64,000 nucleotides of DNA, taken from Ampelomyces quisqualis (taxonomy: Eukaryota; Ascomycota; Dothideomycetes; Pleosporales; Phaeosphaeriaceae). The translations under genes and the position numbers were made by a program. Below, piece by piece: positions 12,816 through 25,965 of the stretch (the stretch's first letter is position 1; every line of letters begins with the position of its first letter). Under the pieces are notes generated by a model. The model was not told the DNA's origin, searched no databases, and was given only the letters and a program-made list of their open reading frames with translations. The stretch spans positions 1,922,001 through 1,986,000 of the forward strand of contig JAGTXZ010000020.1 in NCBI GenBank assembly GCA_018398575.1. Direction: 5' to 3'.

Positions 12816-13179
12816 CACTTAGAGTAACTAATTAGTGCTATAATAATACTAGCATAGGTTTAAGGCTAAGTTTAGATTTTGTTTTATATTAAATGCTATA
12901 AGTAGCTACTAGAGTATTAGTATGCGCAAGTGTATTATCTTTACTATATTAGATAGTAGATTACTTATTATAAATACATCTAGTTTCTACAGTTATTCTG
13001 CTACTATAATATTAAGCCTATATTATCTAGTTTATAGATAGGTTAAGGTCTAACACCTAACTAGTAATATAGTTGTGCCTAGACTATTGCAGAACGTGTT
13101 AAGGTTTGTAAATATAAGGTATTGTTTCTGCATTTAACACTATAACAACTTACTATATAGGCTACTAGAGCCTTTTGCT

Positions 13180-14600
13180 ACTATGTGCAACTAAATAATG
13201 TAACTAATATCCTCTTAACAACGCAAGAACACTTAGACAGTAACAAAACTAAATACACTAGCTATAACTACGCGCACAATAGGCGTCTGTAATAGAAAAC
13301 TCTTAAGGCAGCTCTAAATAACTAGTATATAGAGTTATAGGCAGCCTGCGTTAATGTTACTAATAACATAATTTGTAAAACTGTACGTTAACTTTAGTAA
13401 CAGCTGCCTAAATATAATAGCTGCAAAATACTAGAGTTTAATAATAGATAGCTTACTATATATAAACAATAACATAGTGTGCAGTTATATAAACAGTTTG
13501 CAAAAACAGTAGGCAACTACAGCAGTATAATAGTTAAGGACACTAAGCTTACAATAGAAGAGATTCGCGATATAGTAAGTAAATACGCGCCTAAGGATTT
13601 ATATAATATAGATAAGGCTAGCATATACTAGAAACACTTACCCTAATATACGTTAGCAGACAATCTAGGAGCTAGACCTAGACTAGACAGAGAGTATATA
13701 ACTAGTATGCTGTGTATAAACGCAGATAGCTTAGACTAAGTGCCTCTATAGTTTATAGGATCCTTAAACTACACAACTTGTATAGATAGTAAGAAGAACC
13801 CAAATATTTGCAGTCTTAGTTGTATCTATTAGGACAATAATTCTACCTAGATAGACACTAACATTATGCTAGAATAGCTGAAATGGTTTAATAACTGTAT
13901 AAACAGACAAGTATTATTACTAATTAACAGGTTCCTGCCTTACAAACACGCAGTAGCTAAGCTTTAAATAAGCTACTAATTACTACAAAACGTTTAGTAT
14001 ATACAGTGTTAATGTACTGCAGGCTTATTATAGCAATAGAGGTTATAATACTTACTAATACAATAGAGTTATATTCCTGCCTGCAGGTAGCATAACATTA
14101 TACTAACTAATAGACTAAGGCATTACCTGCGCATAGAAGGCTAAAGTCTGCGCCTATTTCCTACACTTTGTAGTAGAGAAAAGTATAATAGGCAAACATT
14201 CTACTAAGACAATAGATATTATTTACGCTATTTGCTAGAGATGTTGCGCGTAGTATAATAAGATAAGAGCTAAGACTATATATAGTAGCTAGCAGATCTT
14301 AATATGTCTAAATATATACTACAGCCTATAGCTATATATAGCCAACTTCTAAAAGACCTACTATAAGCTTAACAATTTAGTTAACTAGCTTAAAGACATG
14401 CGTGTTATTAACAGTATAGACGTTAGAAGCTTTATTAAGTTACCTAAAGAGCGCAATCCTAACTATAAAGATCTAGCCTACCTCTTAGACTATATTATTG
14501 TAATATACAGCTTAAACAAGATAAAGAAGAACTATAAGGTACTGTTGCTCCCTAGACTATTACACTGCAAAGTAACAGACATAATAGATTAACTACAGGT
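13180..14600 (+). pseudogene. pogo/Tigger-type DDE transposase, decayed
   Basis: Tc1/mariner-pogo transposases cut and paste DNA at TA sites using a DDE/D triad. Read through stops, the plus frame shows a CENP-B-like helix-turn-helix region (CKILEFNNR*LTIYKQ near 13424-13470). The first catalytic motif is YNIDKAS (Asp at 13611-13613), followed by Y*KHLP. Next comes a LCINADSLD*VPL*FIG block resembling the usual VMLCCNADGSEKLPPWVIG, then LE*LKWFNN and the second catalytic motif LLINRF (13920-13934), where LLID would be expected, so the Asp is now Asn (13926-13928). Coding-like sequence continues to at least 14590 (frame 14398-14592, INSIDVRSFIKLPKERNPNY). The end is unclear and may extend toward 15000. 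It cannot be active. Confidence 0.8.
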
Positions 14601-15749
14601 GTACGTAGGTTAGCAAGAGTTTACTACAAATAATAGGTAATATATTAATAAGCTAGGAGCACTGTAATAGGTAACTATAAAATAGATAGCTGTAGAGCTG
14701 CAAGACAGACGCCAAAAAGATATACACAACTAGGTAGTAAGACTGCGCTAATACAAATACAAGAATGCTATATACCTAAAATAAGACAACGCTAGGCTAT
14801 TTGTAAGCGTAAAAACCAAGAGTAATATTATAGTGTAGTTATAGTTAGAAAAGCGTAATAATACTATACTTAACTAGAACAAGAATAGCTATTGTACAAA
14901 TTATCTTATAGGGCCTTTAATCTCTAGTATTTTAGCTAGCGCATTAACTAAAATAACTAGACAATATTAGCTTAGTAAACACTAAAATTAAAGAATAATT
15001 ACCTAGCACTAACTATATTTAGCCAAAGACTAGATTAATAATCTAAAGCAGTAGTACATAATCTATGCAACTAAAAGAGTAGAGTTGTTAAGAAATTATA
15101 CACGCATAGTAATATCTAAGTAGGACAGTAGCGTAGGAAGTTAAGCACTCTAGCATACTAGCACTAAGCAGAGACACTATACTGCAAAATATGTTAATAA
15201 GAGATAAGGCTATTATATAAGAACACAAGACAATAGATAATAATAGTATTCTTTGTAAGATACTGCGTACTACACAATTTGCAATATTAGTTACTAATAC
15301 TAAGAGAGAATACTTAAATAAAGGAATACTACTATATTAACAGCAAACTTAGCGTTAAAAAGAGGAAACTAATCTTCTTATAAACAAATCTATAGAACGT
15401 AGAGTAGAATTATCTAGTTAAAAACACAAATGTCTTAAACTAACGTTAAAATATATAATAGAAGCAGGCTGCTATACACTTCCTTGCTAGCTGTAAGCTG
15501 CGTGCACTATAGAGATCTGTTAACTACTATCTACGCTAATAGTATACAGTCTAGGGCGTTAGATGCACTAACAGATAATATAGAATTATAATAGAATAAT
15601 ATAGTGCAAAGGAACAGAAGGTAATAGACAGCTTTTCTTGCCAACAGGACTACAGACGCATAAAAAACTTCTCTATAATTCTACGTAAACTGCTAGACGC
15701 TAGTATACAACTTAAATATTCTAACGCAGCCTTGTTGCGTAACTTATCT
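14600..15749 (+). other. Coding-like remnants downstream of the pogo transposase
   Basis: Plus-strand fragments such as KTKSNIIV near 14815 are protein-like but carry frequent stops. They could be the transposase C-terminus or another gene. No family was recognised and no terminal inverted repeat was found. Confidence 0.3.
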
Positions 15750-16085
15750 ACTGTAATAGTACTAGTAGGTTTAGCTGAGTTTGCTTGCTAGACTAAAGAG
15801 AGTGCTACTAACATAATATATAAGAGGTAAGTTACCTATATTATAATACAAAAATATAGAAGGTAAGAATTTTACTTAGTGCTATATAGTGTCCTATAGT
15901 ACTATACAGTAGACCTGTCTACTATAATAGCACTAGTAGGTTTAGCTAAGTTTACTTGCTAGACTAAAGAGAGTGCTACTACTATAATATACAAGAGGTA
16001 AGTTGCCTACACTATAATGTAAAAAACTAGAAAGTAAGAATTTTACTTAGTACTACATAGTGCTATATAGTACTGTACAGTGCTG
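15750..16085. repeat. Two-unit tandem repeat, 171-bp period, upstream of helicase gene
   Basis: ACTAGTAGGTTTAGCT(G/A)AGTTT lies at 15761 and again at 15932, with matching sequence to the GCTATATAGT / TACAGT run at each unit end. The second unit is the start of the longer repeat shared with 1-2078. Direct subterminal repeats like this could be the 5' end of a mobile unit or an ancestral promoter region. Confidence 0.75.
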
Positions 16086-17960
16086 CACTAAGAATAATAC
16101 ATAGTAAGAGGCGCTTTCTTAGAATATACCTTTACTTACCTTAAAGACATAACATAACGCGTTGGCGCTAAGTAAGAGGCTATATAATGCTAGGATAAAA
16201 CCCTACTTACTTTTACCTGCACCTATAATTTAACCTACTGCTACAACTATATAATACTGCGTTACTACTATAAACGTACTATAACTACACAATAATAATA
16301 ATAGTGCTGCAATGTAAATATACGTAATTTTCTATGTTATGTTTACTACACTACGCTGTATATTACAACACTATTATAAGTAAGCATATAACACAAGCAC
16401 ACCTATATACACTAACTAAGCTATAGCTATTCTACTATCCTTGCACCTGCCTGCACTATTCTTAACTGTTATATGTAACATATTGTACAATACGCGCGTT
16501 ATAAGATTGCAACAATAAGTATAAGTAGTAGCTACTTTAATTAAATAAATAGTACATAAGTAATACAAAGACAATAACTACTAATAACATATTGTAGGTA
16601 ATTGTAAGAATAGGCTACAATATTAATATAGTAGACTAGCGCATATAGGTTAAAGAGATAACAGATTTTATCTAGTACAAGAACACATATAACAAGATTA
16701 AACAGGCACACTTATAGGCTAACTACCTAAAGACAATATGCAGCCTAACAATAGATAAATAGCTTAAGTATACTATATGCCCTTAACTAACTAATAGTAG
16801 TATACTAAGAGAATTCTATAAGGCAATAGCTGGCGCTGTATAGAAGAAGATAATTTTAGAAATTTAAGACTACAGTAACAAAGTTAAAGCTAAATACATA
16901 GAAAGATAGCTAACGCTTACAAACTTAGAACTAGAACGCACGTAGTTAGTATTAGTAGTCTTAAGTTCTTCTGCTGCTTTAGTAACCTAGCTAATAGGCC
17001 TTACTATAATAACAACTAAACTGTTACTTAACAACGTTAATGTTTATATTATAGACAGCGTACATTATTAAACTGCCTAGACCTTCCTGCTTTTAAAGCT
17101 AATAACAGCTGCACGTTAATAGCAGCTTAAAGACAGTAACTTTAAGATAAAGCTATAACATCTTAAATATAGTGCACTTATTAAACACCTATTGCAACTA
17201 AAATTTATAGACTAGTATATAGTTAGGACTTTAAAGATATTTAACGCGTTAGCGCTACGCCTAATTACTAACAATAATAATCTAGCTGTAACTATTAACT
17301 TATACGTTAAGATAAGAAGTCTTAAGGGCGTTATAATTGAATGCTAGACTCTAGTACAAGACAAAGTTAAGCCTAGTAGTAATACAACCTAGAATAGTAT
17401 ATAAATAACAACAGCTAACTATATAATATAGTACACTTTACTTTAGGCAGTAACAGCAACATTATAAACCTAGTAGGTGCTACTAGAGACAAAAGGCAAA
17501 GGCGCTTCTACTTAGAGCTTAATAATAACACTAAAGACAACAACTGCAAATAACAAAAGATAATAAGAGCGCTAGTAGACTTAGCCTGTAAACTATTAAC
17601 AGGACCTAAAGCAAATAGTAGTAAACGCTTTAACAGACAGAGTAGGGGCAAGAAGAAGAAGGATAACAGCCTAGACATACGCATTAAGACCCTAACTACT
17701 AAAATTAAGCGCCTAGAGGAGCAGAATAATAGCACTATAAAGAAAGTAAAGGAAAGTAGAGATAAAGATACTGCGCAAATACAAAATAACGCAATATCTA
17801 CGCTAATTACTACACCTAGATAGAAACGCAAGGGTGCTATAGAGAAATAATAGAGGTTGCTAGAGGAAGATGCTTACTCTAGTAGCAAAGAAGAATAAGA
17901 AAAGTATAATAAAGGTAATAGAAATAAGGATAAAAAGCTTTAGTTAGTAAAACAACTTGC
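15883..17960 (+). repeat. Second copy of the repeat at 1-2078
   Basis: Aligned at a constant offset of 15882 with the window start. Here the sequence continues uninterrupted into the helicase region at 17961, so this is the more complete copy. Base differences from the first copy are nearly all transitions. Confidence 0.9.
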
Positions 17961-20836
17961 GTTAGAAGAAAGGCTGTAGCTCTAAGCCCTACTAAACGTA
18001 AGGTAAGTGCACTATAGAGAGCCTATAACTACAATCTACGCAACTAATATATAAGATAGGATAGCAGATAAACTGTAAGCTTAAATTAGAGTAGTAATAG
18101 AACACTGCTAAGAGGACAAATAGCAGGAAGTAGCTAACTTCTTTAGATCTCTACTAGAAGACTTTAAGGATAACGTGCCTATAATACTACATTTATTATA
18201 GAGACTAACAGTCCTATTTATAGCATACTAACTAACAGAGGCCTATATACTTTACAAAAAAGAGCTATCTTTAGACAATAGTAGTATATTTAGGAATATA
18301 ATAGGTATAAGAAAAACAAGATTAGCTGTACTTATGATAATTACAGGGCATGCGCACTTTAAGAACTAGACTAAAGTGTAAGAGGACTAATTAAAGAATA
18401 AAACTAGTTAATATAGGGCTAAAGACAATAGTTAAGAACAGTGCCTTATAACAGACTAACAGACATTTCTATATATATGTAAAAAAAACCCTTTAATACT
18501 AGAAGAGCTATAGTTAGCAGTATCTATAGTAAGCAGATAGAGCTGCGCACTAGCTGCATAGAAGGCTAAAATTATTACTATAGGCCTTTGCAAATCTAAA
18601 TAGTGTGACCTAAAAGACTCTCTTGCGCTTTGTATCTACTTTATAGATAATACCCCCCTATAGGGCATAGGCGCACTAATAGCAGACAAAGAAATAGAGA
18701 TAAAGATTAATCTACAAGTTAAATAGTACTTTGCAGCGTTTAACTAAAACGTTCTACTGCGCAAATTTACAAAGGATAGTAAGAAGTATATAGAGATAGT
18801 TTTGTAGTACATCTAAGAATGCTACATACTAAAAGTCTACCTAAGTGCAACTACGCACTATCTAGCACTATCTGCTAGCTAATGTATAATTATATGCAGC
18901 TATATAATATTAGTAAAACGCGTGCTTAATAAATACTAAACTATAAGACTTATAACTACACGCAAAATATTATTAAGAGGTAGTAAAGTAAGCGCAACAG
19001 ACGCCTTTAATATTCCTAGCTACGTAGTAATATAGGAACGTATTATCTTTAACAAGTTCTATAACTGCAAATCTAAGAATACTATTATAGGCAACTTGTA
19101 TAAGACTATTTAAGTTAAGAACTATAGTTATTAGTAGAAGGCCTAGGCCCTCTTAGGTACACTAATAGAGAAAGGTCTCTATAAGATACTTATTTTTATC
19201 TCCCTAGCGCTTAGCAGACTGCAAGACAATAAGAACTTCTTAAACTAGTACTATCTTACAGGCAAGAAGGACAATATAGACAGTTCTAAACTGTTTACTG
19301 CTGCTAACTCTGTGTACATAAGCATTAAGAAAATTATAGATATAAGAAGAATAAAAAAGATGTTAGGCCTAGTTATAGCAAAGGGCTAAGACACTTGCTT
19401 ATTTAAGGCATAAGAAGAAGTTAAAAACATACTTAATTCTCTTAAGTACATAGCGCTTATAGTGTTAGAAGAGAAAATTGTAGCAAGGTTTATACTGCGT
19501 TAAACTCTAGTTACGCAAAACCTATAGAGCTAGAAGATTTTAAGCATTAAGGGTAACTTCTTAACGTTCTACTAGCTATACTAAACAGATAACTTCTAAT
19601 TGCTTATAGCTAACGCAATAACAAGATGTAAGATAGTGCTATAACAAGAAAGGCTAAATAGCGCAGAAGCTAAGAGTATATACATATTTAACTGCGCTAA
19701 GATATAGAGTATTACAATATTCTTAATACTAGCCTAGCTTAAGGCTGCGCTATTTAAAAGCAAAAGAAGTAAAAAAACTAAGTAGTTTACATTAATATAT
19801 ATCTAACAGCACTTTTAGCAGCTAGATAAAGGAATATTTGCTAACAACCTTAACTTACTACTTGCATATAGTGTAAAGTATAAGGCAATTAAGCTAGAGG
19901 CTAAGAGGACTTATATTAAAACTAGACCTAATTCTAATTAGAGAGGCCTAGCAGATAATTAAACAGTACTACGCAACGTTTAGGCCAAAATCTTTATTAG
20001 CTTATACAAACTATGTGTGTAACTAGTGCTCTAGATAGAGCTTTAAAAAAAATTTGGCAAAGATATAGTTCTTCTGCTAAGAGAAGGAATGTTAAAGTCT
20101 AAAATAGACGCTGTGTTAGCAAAATAGAAGGACCTAGACTTAACATTTATTTTAGTAGCGTTAATAGCGTTTGCAGAAGCTATTACGCTAATTAAGGCAA
20201 ATAAGGTTATAATTGCAGAGCCTTAAGACAAACAGGGCACCTAAGACTAATTTATATTTAGGGTATATTAACTAGGCTAGCTAGTAGACGTATATAAGGG
20301 TATTATTCTGTACAACCTAGAAAGCAATCTAAAAACAAAAGTTCTAAAGAAGTAGAACGTAAAGATATTGTTGCGCAGTAGTCTATAAGGTGTAACAACA
20401 AAAGGAAGAGAGATTAAGTAGAATTGTAATAAGAAAATCTCTATAAAGCTTAAGGGGCTAGTGTAAATTAGGTAAATTAAGTAGTAGAACTACAGAGTAC
20501 AGTATACTACTGTGCAAAGCTGTAGAATAAAAAACGCTTAAGTAGATACGTAGCCTAGTCTTAGAAGCATAAGAATATAAAAAGTATTGCAAAAGAAGTA
20601 TATACGTAGACATAACGCAAAATTAATTTAAAGCGTAAGGATAGTGTAGATTTGCAGCAAAACCTAAACTAAGTAATAGTGCTATTAAAGAGATTGCCTT
20701 AGACTTAAACTACAGTTAGGTATAGTTAAGAATAGGCTGCTAACTAGTAACACAGTTGTGCAGACAGTGCAAAGCTATGTTAAATACAAGAACTACAAAC
20801 TATTTTGCAAAAGGGTTCTATAAACTAGGCTGCTAA
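16540..20836 (+). pseudogene. SNF2-family helicase-like gene, decayed
   Basis: SNF2 proteins are ATP-driven DNA translocases. The N-terminal ~450 codons match 640-2078, including the lysine-rich coiled coil (RIKTLTTKIKRLEEQN near 17680-17730). The helicase core follows: at 19051-19062 NKFYNCKSKNT sits where SNF2 motif II (DExH, followed by xxKNxxT) is expected, and all three changed codons fit the window's YCR decay. Then comes LLGTLIEKG (about 19150-19176), equivalent to the SGTPxxN motif, and S*LQDNKNFLN-like spacing. Motif VI is at about 20245-20300 (FIFRVY*LG*LVDVYKGI, compare RxYRLGQ). The frame ends CRQCKAMLN...FYKLGC with TAA at 20834-20836. Walker A was not located. The protein would be about 1400 residues. 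Copies elsewhere in the window make it a multi-copy, possibly mobile, family. Confidence 0.75.
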
Positions 20837-20974
20837 TAATAGTATACTAGGCATTACTATTGTTACTTAGTATAGCAGAGTACAGTTAAGAACTGTCTAG
20901 TAGCTAGCAGTACAGTCGTGTTAATAGTGTTGCTAATGTTGCAGATGTTGCTAATGTTATATTTTTCTAACGCT
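17956..20974 (+). repeat. 3.0-kb direct repeat, unit A
   Basis: GCGTTAGAAGAAAGG at 17960 recurs at 20977, and the sequences then run in parallel with a 3016-3017 bp offset to the TAACGCT at 20968-20974 (unit A) and 23984-23990 (unit B). The junction between units is CTAACGCTTGCGTTAGAAG. Short homology there (CTTGCGTT / AACGCTT) suggests the duplication arose by recombination or slippage. Confidence 0.9.
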
Positions 20975-23900
20975 TGCGTTAGAAGAAAGGCTGCAGCTCT
21001 AAGCTCTACTAAACACAAGGTAAGTGCACTATAGAGAGCCTGCAACTATAATCTACGCAACTAATATATAAGACAAGACAGCAGATAAACTGTAAGCTTA
21101 AATTAGAGTAGTAATAGAATACTACTAAGAGGACAAATAGTAGAAAGTAGCTAACTTCTTTAGATCTCTACTAGAAGACTTTAAGGATAACGCGCCTATA
21201 ATACTACATTTATTATAAGGACTAACAGTCCTATTTATAGTATACTAACTAATAGAAGCCTACATACTTTACAAAAAAGAGCTATCTTTAGATAATAGTA
21301 GCATATTTAGAAATATAATAGGTATAGAGAAAATAAGATTAGCTATACTTATAATAATTATAGGGCATGCGCACTTTAAGAACTAGACTAAAGTGTAAGA
21401 GAACTAATTAAAGAATAAAACTAGTTAACATAGAGCTAAAGATAATAGTTAAGAACAGTGCTCTATAATAGACTAACAGACATTCCTATATATATGCGAA
21501 AAAAACCCTTTAATGCTAGAAGAGCTATAGTTAGCAGCATCTATAGTAAGTAGATAGGGCTGCGCACTAGCTGTATAGAAGGCTAAAATTATTACTATAG
21601 GCCTCTGCAAATCTAAATAGTGTAACCTAAAAGACTCTTTTGCGCTCTGTATCTGCTTTATAGACAATACCTCCCTATAGAGCATAGGCGCACTAATAGC
21701 AGATAAAGAAATAGAGATAAGGATTAATCTATAAGTTAAACAGCACCTTGCAGCGTTTAACTAAAACGTCTTACTACGCAAATTTATAAAGGACAGTAAG
21801 AAGTATGTAAAGATAGTTCTGTAGTACATCTAAGAATACTATATACTAAAAGTCTACCTAAGTGTAACTGCGCACTGTCTAGTACTATCTACTAGCTAAT
21901 TTATAATTATATGTAGCTACATAATATTAGTAAAACGCATACTTAATAAATACTAAACTATAAGACTTATAACTACACGCAAAATATTATTAAGAGGTAG
22001 TAAAGTAAGCGCAATAGACGCCTTTAATATTTTTAGCTACATAGTAATATAGAGACGTATTATCTTTAACAAGTTCTATAACTGCAAATCTAAGAATACT
22101 ATTATAGGCAACTTGTATAAGACTATTTGAGTTAAGAACTATAGTTATTAGTAGAAGGCCTAGGCCCTCTTAGGTACACTAATAGAGAAGAGTCTTTATA
22201 AGATACTTATTTTTATCTCTCTAGCGCTTAGCAGACTGTAAGACAATAAGAACTTCTTAAACTAGCACTGTCTTATAGGTAAGAAGGATAATATATATAG
22301 TTCTAAACTGTTTACTACTGCTAACTCTGTATACGCAAGTATTAAGAAAATTGTAGATACAAGAGAGATAAGAAAGATATTAGGCCTAGTTATAGCAAAG
22401 GGCTAAGATACCTGCTTATCTAAGGCACAAGAAGAAGTTAAAAACGTACTTAATTCTCCTAAGTATATAGCGCTTATAGTGTTAGAAGAAAAGATTGCAG
22501 TAAAGTTTATACTGCGTTAAACTCTAGTTACGCAAGACCTATAGGGCTAGAAGATTTTAGGCATTAAGAGCAACTTCCTAATATTCTACTAGCTATACTA
22601 AACAGATAACTTCTAATTGCTTATAGCTAATGTAATAATAAGATGTAAGATAGTGCTATAATAAGAAGAGCTAAACAGCGTAAAAGCTAAGAGTGTATGC
22701 ATATTTAACTGCGCTAAGATATAAAGCATTGCAATATTTCTAATGCTAGCTTAGCTTAAGGCTGCGCTGTTTAAAAGTAAAAGAAGTAAGAAAACTAAGC
22801 AGTTTATATTAACGCATATCCAACAGCACTTCTAGTAGCTAGATAAAGGAATGTTTGCTAATAACCTTAACTTACTGCTTGTATATAGTGCAAAGTATAA
22901 GGCAATTAAGCTAGAGGCTAAGAGGACCTATATTGAAACTAGACCTAATCCTAATTAGAGAGGCCTAGCAGATAATTAAATAGTACTACGCAACGTTTAG
23001 GCCAAAATCTTTATTAGCTTATACAAACTATATGTGCAACTAGTGCTCTAGATAGAGCTTTAAAAAAATTTGGTAAAGATGTAGTTTTTCTACTAAAAGG
23101 AGGAATGCTAAAGTCTAAAATAGACGCTGTGTTAGCAAAATAGAAGAACCTAGACTTAATATTTATTTTGGTAGCGTTAATAGCGTTTGCAGAAGCTATT
23201 ACGCTAATTAAGGCAAATAAGGTTATAATTGCAGAGCCTTAAGACAAACAGGGCACCTAAGACTAATTTATATTTAGGGTATATTAACTAGGCTAGCTAG
23301 TAGACGTATATAAGGGTATTATTCTGTACAACCTAGAAAGCAATCTAAAAACAAAAGTTCTAAAGAAGTAGAACGTAAAGATATTGTTGCGCAGTAGTCT
23401 ATAAGGTGTAACAACAAAAGGAAGAGAGATTAAGTAGAATTATAATAAGGAAATCTCTATAAAGCTTAAGAGGCTAGTGTAAATTAGGTAAATTAAGCAG
23501 TAGAACTACAGAGTACAGTATACTACTGTGCAAAGCTATAAGATAAAAAACGCTTAAGTAGATACGTAGCCTAGTCCTAGAAGCATAAGAATATAAAAAG
23601 TATTGCAAAAGAAGTATATACGTAGACATAACGCAAAATTAATTTAAAGCGTAAGGATAGTGTAGATTTGCAGCAAAACTAAAACTAAGTAACAGCGCTA
23701 TTAAAGAGATTGCCTTAGACTTAAACTATAGTTAGGTATAGTTAAGGACAGGCTGCTAACTAGCAACATAGTTGTGCAGACAGTGCAAAGCTATATTAAA
23801 CACAAGAACTATAAACTATTTTGTAAAAGGGTTCTATAAACTAGGCTACTAATAATAGTATACTAGGCATTACTATTATTGCTTAGCACAGCAGAGCACA

Positions 23901-23990
23901 GTTAAGAACTGTCTGGTAGCTAGCAGTACAGTTATGTTAATAGTGTTGCTAATATTGCAGATGTTACTAACGTTGTATTTTCCTAACGCT
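20975..23990 (+). repeat. 3.0-kb direct repeat, unit B
   Basis: Tandem copy of 17956-20974. Differences from unit A are mostly transitions in both directions, and each copy carries stops the other lacks (for example ATTTGAGTT at about 22126 versus ATTTAAGTT at 19110), so the copies decayed at least partly independently after duplication. The unit ends at TCCTAACGCT, where sequence changes to TAATTTCTCTCTTTTCTTCC. Confidence 0.9.
20978..23852 (+). pseudogene. Duplicated C-terminal SNF2-helicase fragment
   Basis: This is the helicase part only, without the N-terminal and coiled-coil regions. The motif II equivalent NKFY is at 22068-22079, exactly 3017 bp from its partner. LLGTLIEKS is near 22170, motif VI is near 23262-23315, and the terminal TAA is at 23850-23852 after a GGC-TAC where unit A has GGC-TGC. 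The TGC-to-TAC change is a G-to-A transition in a purine-C-A context. The minus-strand frame at 21473-21685 is a shadow of this gene. Confidence 0.75.
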
Positions 23991-25922
23991 TAATTTCTCT
24001 CTTTTCTTCCCAAGCTAAATTAAATATATAGTATAGTGTTCTACCTCTAACGTAAGGTTAATACAAAGCGTCCTAGCTACTAAAGACATTTAAAAATACA
24101 GAGAAACTATAGATAGCTGCAAAGTATCTGATTTGACGTGTATATAGGCAGAGAAGCTAGAGAGCATTAGCTAGGCAGTTTGGGTGTAGACTACGCGCAG
24201 ATATCTAGAGACTTACTAATTTACCCTTGCTTATAATTGCCTACAGTAGTTTTATATCCAACCTATAGTCTATTATTAAGAAGATTAAAATCTAATTAAT
24301 TTACTTATTAAAACTGCTGTAATAAGTGCGCACTATGTACACCTACTTTTTGCGTCAATTAATAGTGTTAATACTAGCAAACTAGAGATTTAACTCCCTA
24401 GGTAACGTTAGATTGTTAAGATATAGATTATCTTTTTCTCTACATTTAGAATTATAGTATGCCTAATTCTTATAGTGTACAACGTTAGAGTACACTTTTA
24501 TTTAATTCTTCTAAATATTTACTTGTACGTTACAGCGCTAAGTGCTGTAGGCTAAGAAGGTTAGCTCTAAAATGCTCTCAGAAGCTTCAATTACATAACT
24601 CCTAGGATAGTCTAAGTTTAAGCTTCTATTCTTGCAAGTGTAACTCTAAACCTACTTCTTCTAGGATTTATCTACCTTAGATGTACCTAGGTACCAAACA
24701 CCTTTGCTGCCCTAGCTGTTAACAGGTAGGTTATAGTACTTATCCCTAGAAGCTTAATTAGTCTAGTTTACTAGAGGCAGATTGCAGACTAACTTGTAGA
24801 ATTAGTAGCAGAGACCAAGATCTATTGCAATAGATAACACCTTGTTAAGACGATCTGTTAAGGTACAAGTCTTTAATAAAGTAATTGGTGCCCAGCAATT
24901 TCGCTAGTCTATTCCAGAACAAAAGTAGAGCTTTTATAGCAATTAATTATTTATCAATTTATGTTTGTTCCTATAGCCTACCTTTGGCTCCCAGACGGTA
25001 GATTCAAGACGATTCTATTGCAAAGATAAACTTATAGTTTGTGCTACAGCGCATAGCAGAGAAGGCGCTATAATAAGCTATAATTAGAAATGCATAGTAA
25101 GTAACCGTAGTAGTATACAAGTATATTAAATAGGGTAATAACAAGTGCTTAAGGTTAATTAGATATAGAAAAGCTCTTATTTATATTACTTTAGCAGGTT
25201 TGCCAGAAAGATTCTTAGGCAGGGCAATATATAATTGCTGTCTACAACTAAGTACCTAGGACTACTATTACCTTATTAAGATCTAGATGCAGTAGGGTCT
25301 TAAGACGTTAGATTAACGCTAATAGATCTTGAGTTTAGTCTAGTCTGCTACAATAGACGAAAGTCACTACTCTAGTATAAGGTAGTAATAGCATACTATA
25401 CACTTAAAGACTAGATAGTTTAGCATAGTAATCTAAGTAAAATATTTATACAAGTTTTTATGCGTGTAAGGTCTTTCTACTATAGGCTTAATAGACATTA
25501 TTTGCAGAGGATAGTTAGCACTAGCTACGCTATTCTCTCTTGTAGCTATTGATACTTGTCTATCTAATGCGCTGAGCCGTCGTAGATTGTCTTTTTTAAT
25601 AGCTAGCTAACTTAAGAGGAAAGGCACATTGTAACTCTAACCCGCAACAAGGAGTATAGAGTCTTCGTTAGTTATTTTCAATTGCTAGAAAGAGACTAAG
25701 GTAGGTAAGCAAACGTAATCTTGTATATAATAACTATTAGTCTCTATAATTGTATATCTGTAAATCTAACAATATCTACATCTAGGGCTAGCTTAAATTC
25801 TGCAACCTAAACTTGCAATGCGTTTCCTAAGTGCGGCATTAAGCACTTAGAAAGCTTTGTTTGGCACAGAAATCACAGAGGATTATAAAGCTAGGAGATA
25901 AGTACAAAAATGATTTTGACAT
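23991..25922. other. Less mutated spacer, no gene identified
   Basis: From about 24000 the depleted trinucleotides reappear: TTTGACGTG at 24132, ATCCAACC at 24257, GCGTCAATT at 24352, CTCAGAAGCTTCAATT at 24577, CCAGACGGTAGATTCAAGACG near 24990. The stretch is not strongly RIP-like and may be single-copy or more recent. I could not recognise a protein family on either strand, and exons of an intron-rich gene cannot be ruled out. Confidence 0.5.
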
Positions 25923-25965
25923 CTAATATCCCCTACTACGTAGCGAGAACTACTCTGTAGCAAGA
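25923..25965 (+). repeat. Left terminal inverted repeat of a composite element
   Basis: CTAATATCCCCTACTACG at 25923-25940 and the following TAGCGAGAACTACT are the exact reverse complement of 31744-31775 (32 bp). A diverged match continues inward (CTGTAGCAAGA versus TTATAACAAGA). A TA dinucleotide sits at the outer edge (25924-25925), as expected for Tc1/mariner-type TA target sites. Confidence 0.85.

Noticed and set aside
17508..17831. 107-codon open frame on the minus strand as a gene
   Set aside because: The plus strand of the same bases encodes the lysine-rich coiled coil of the helicase gene and is conserved in the copy at 1626-1949; the minus frame is open only as its shadow.
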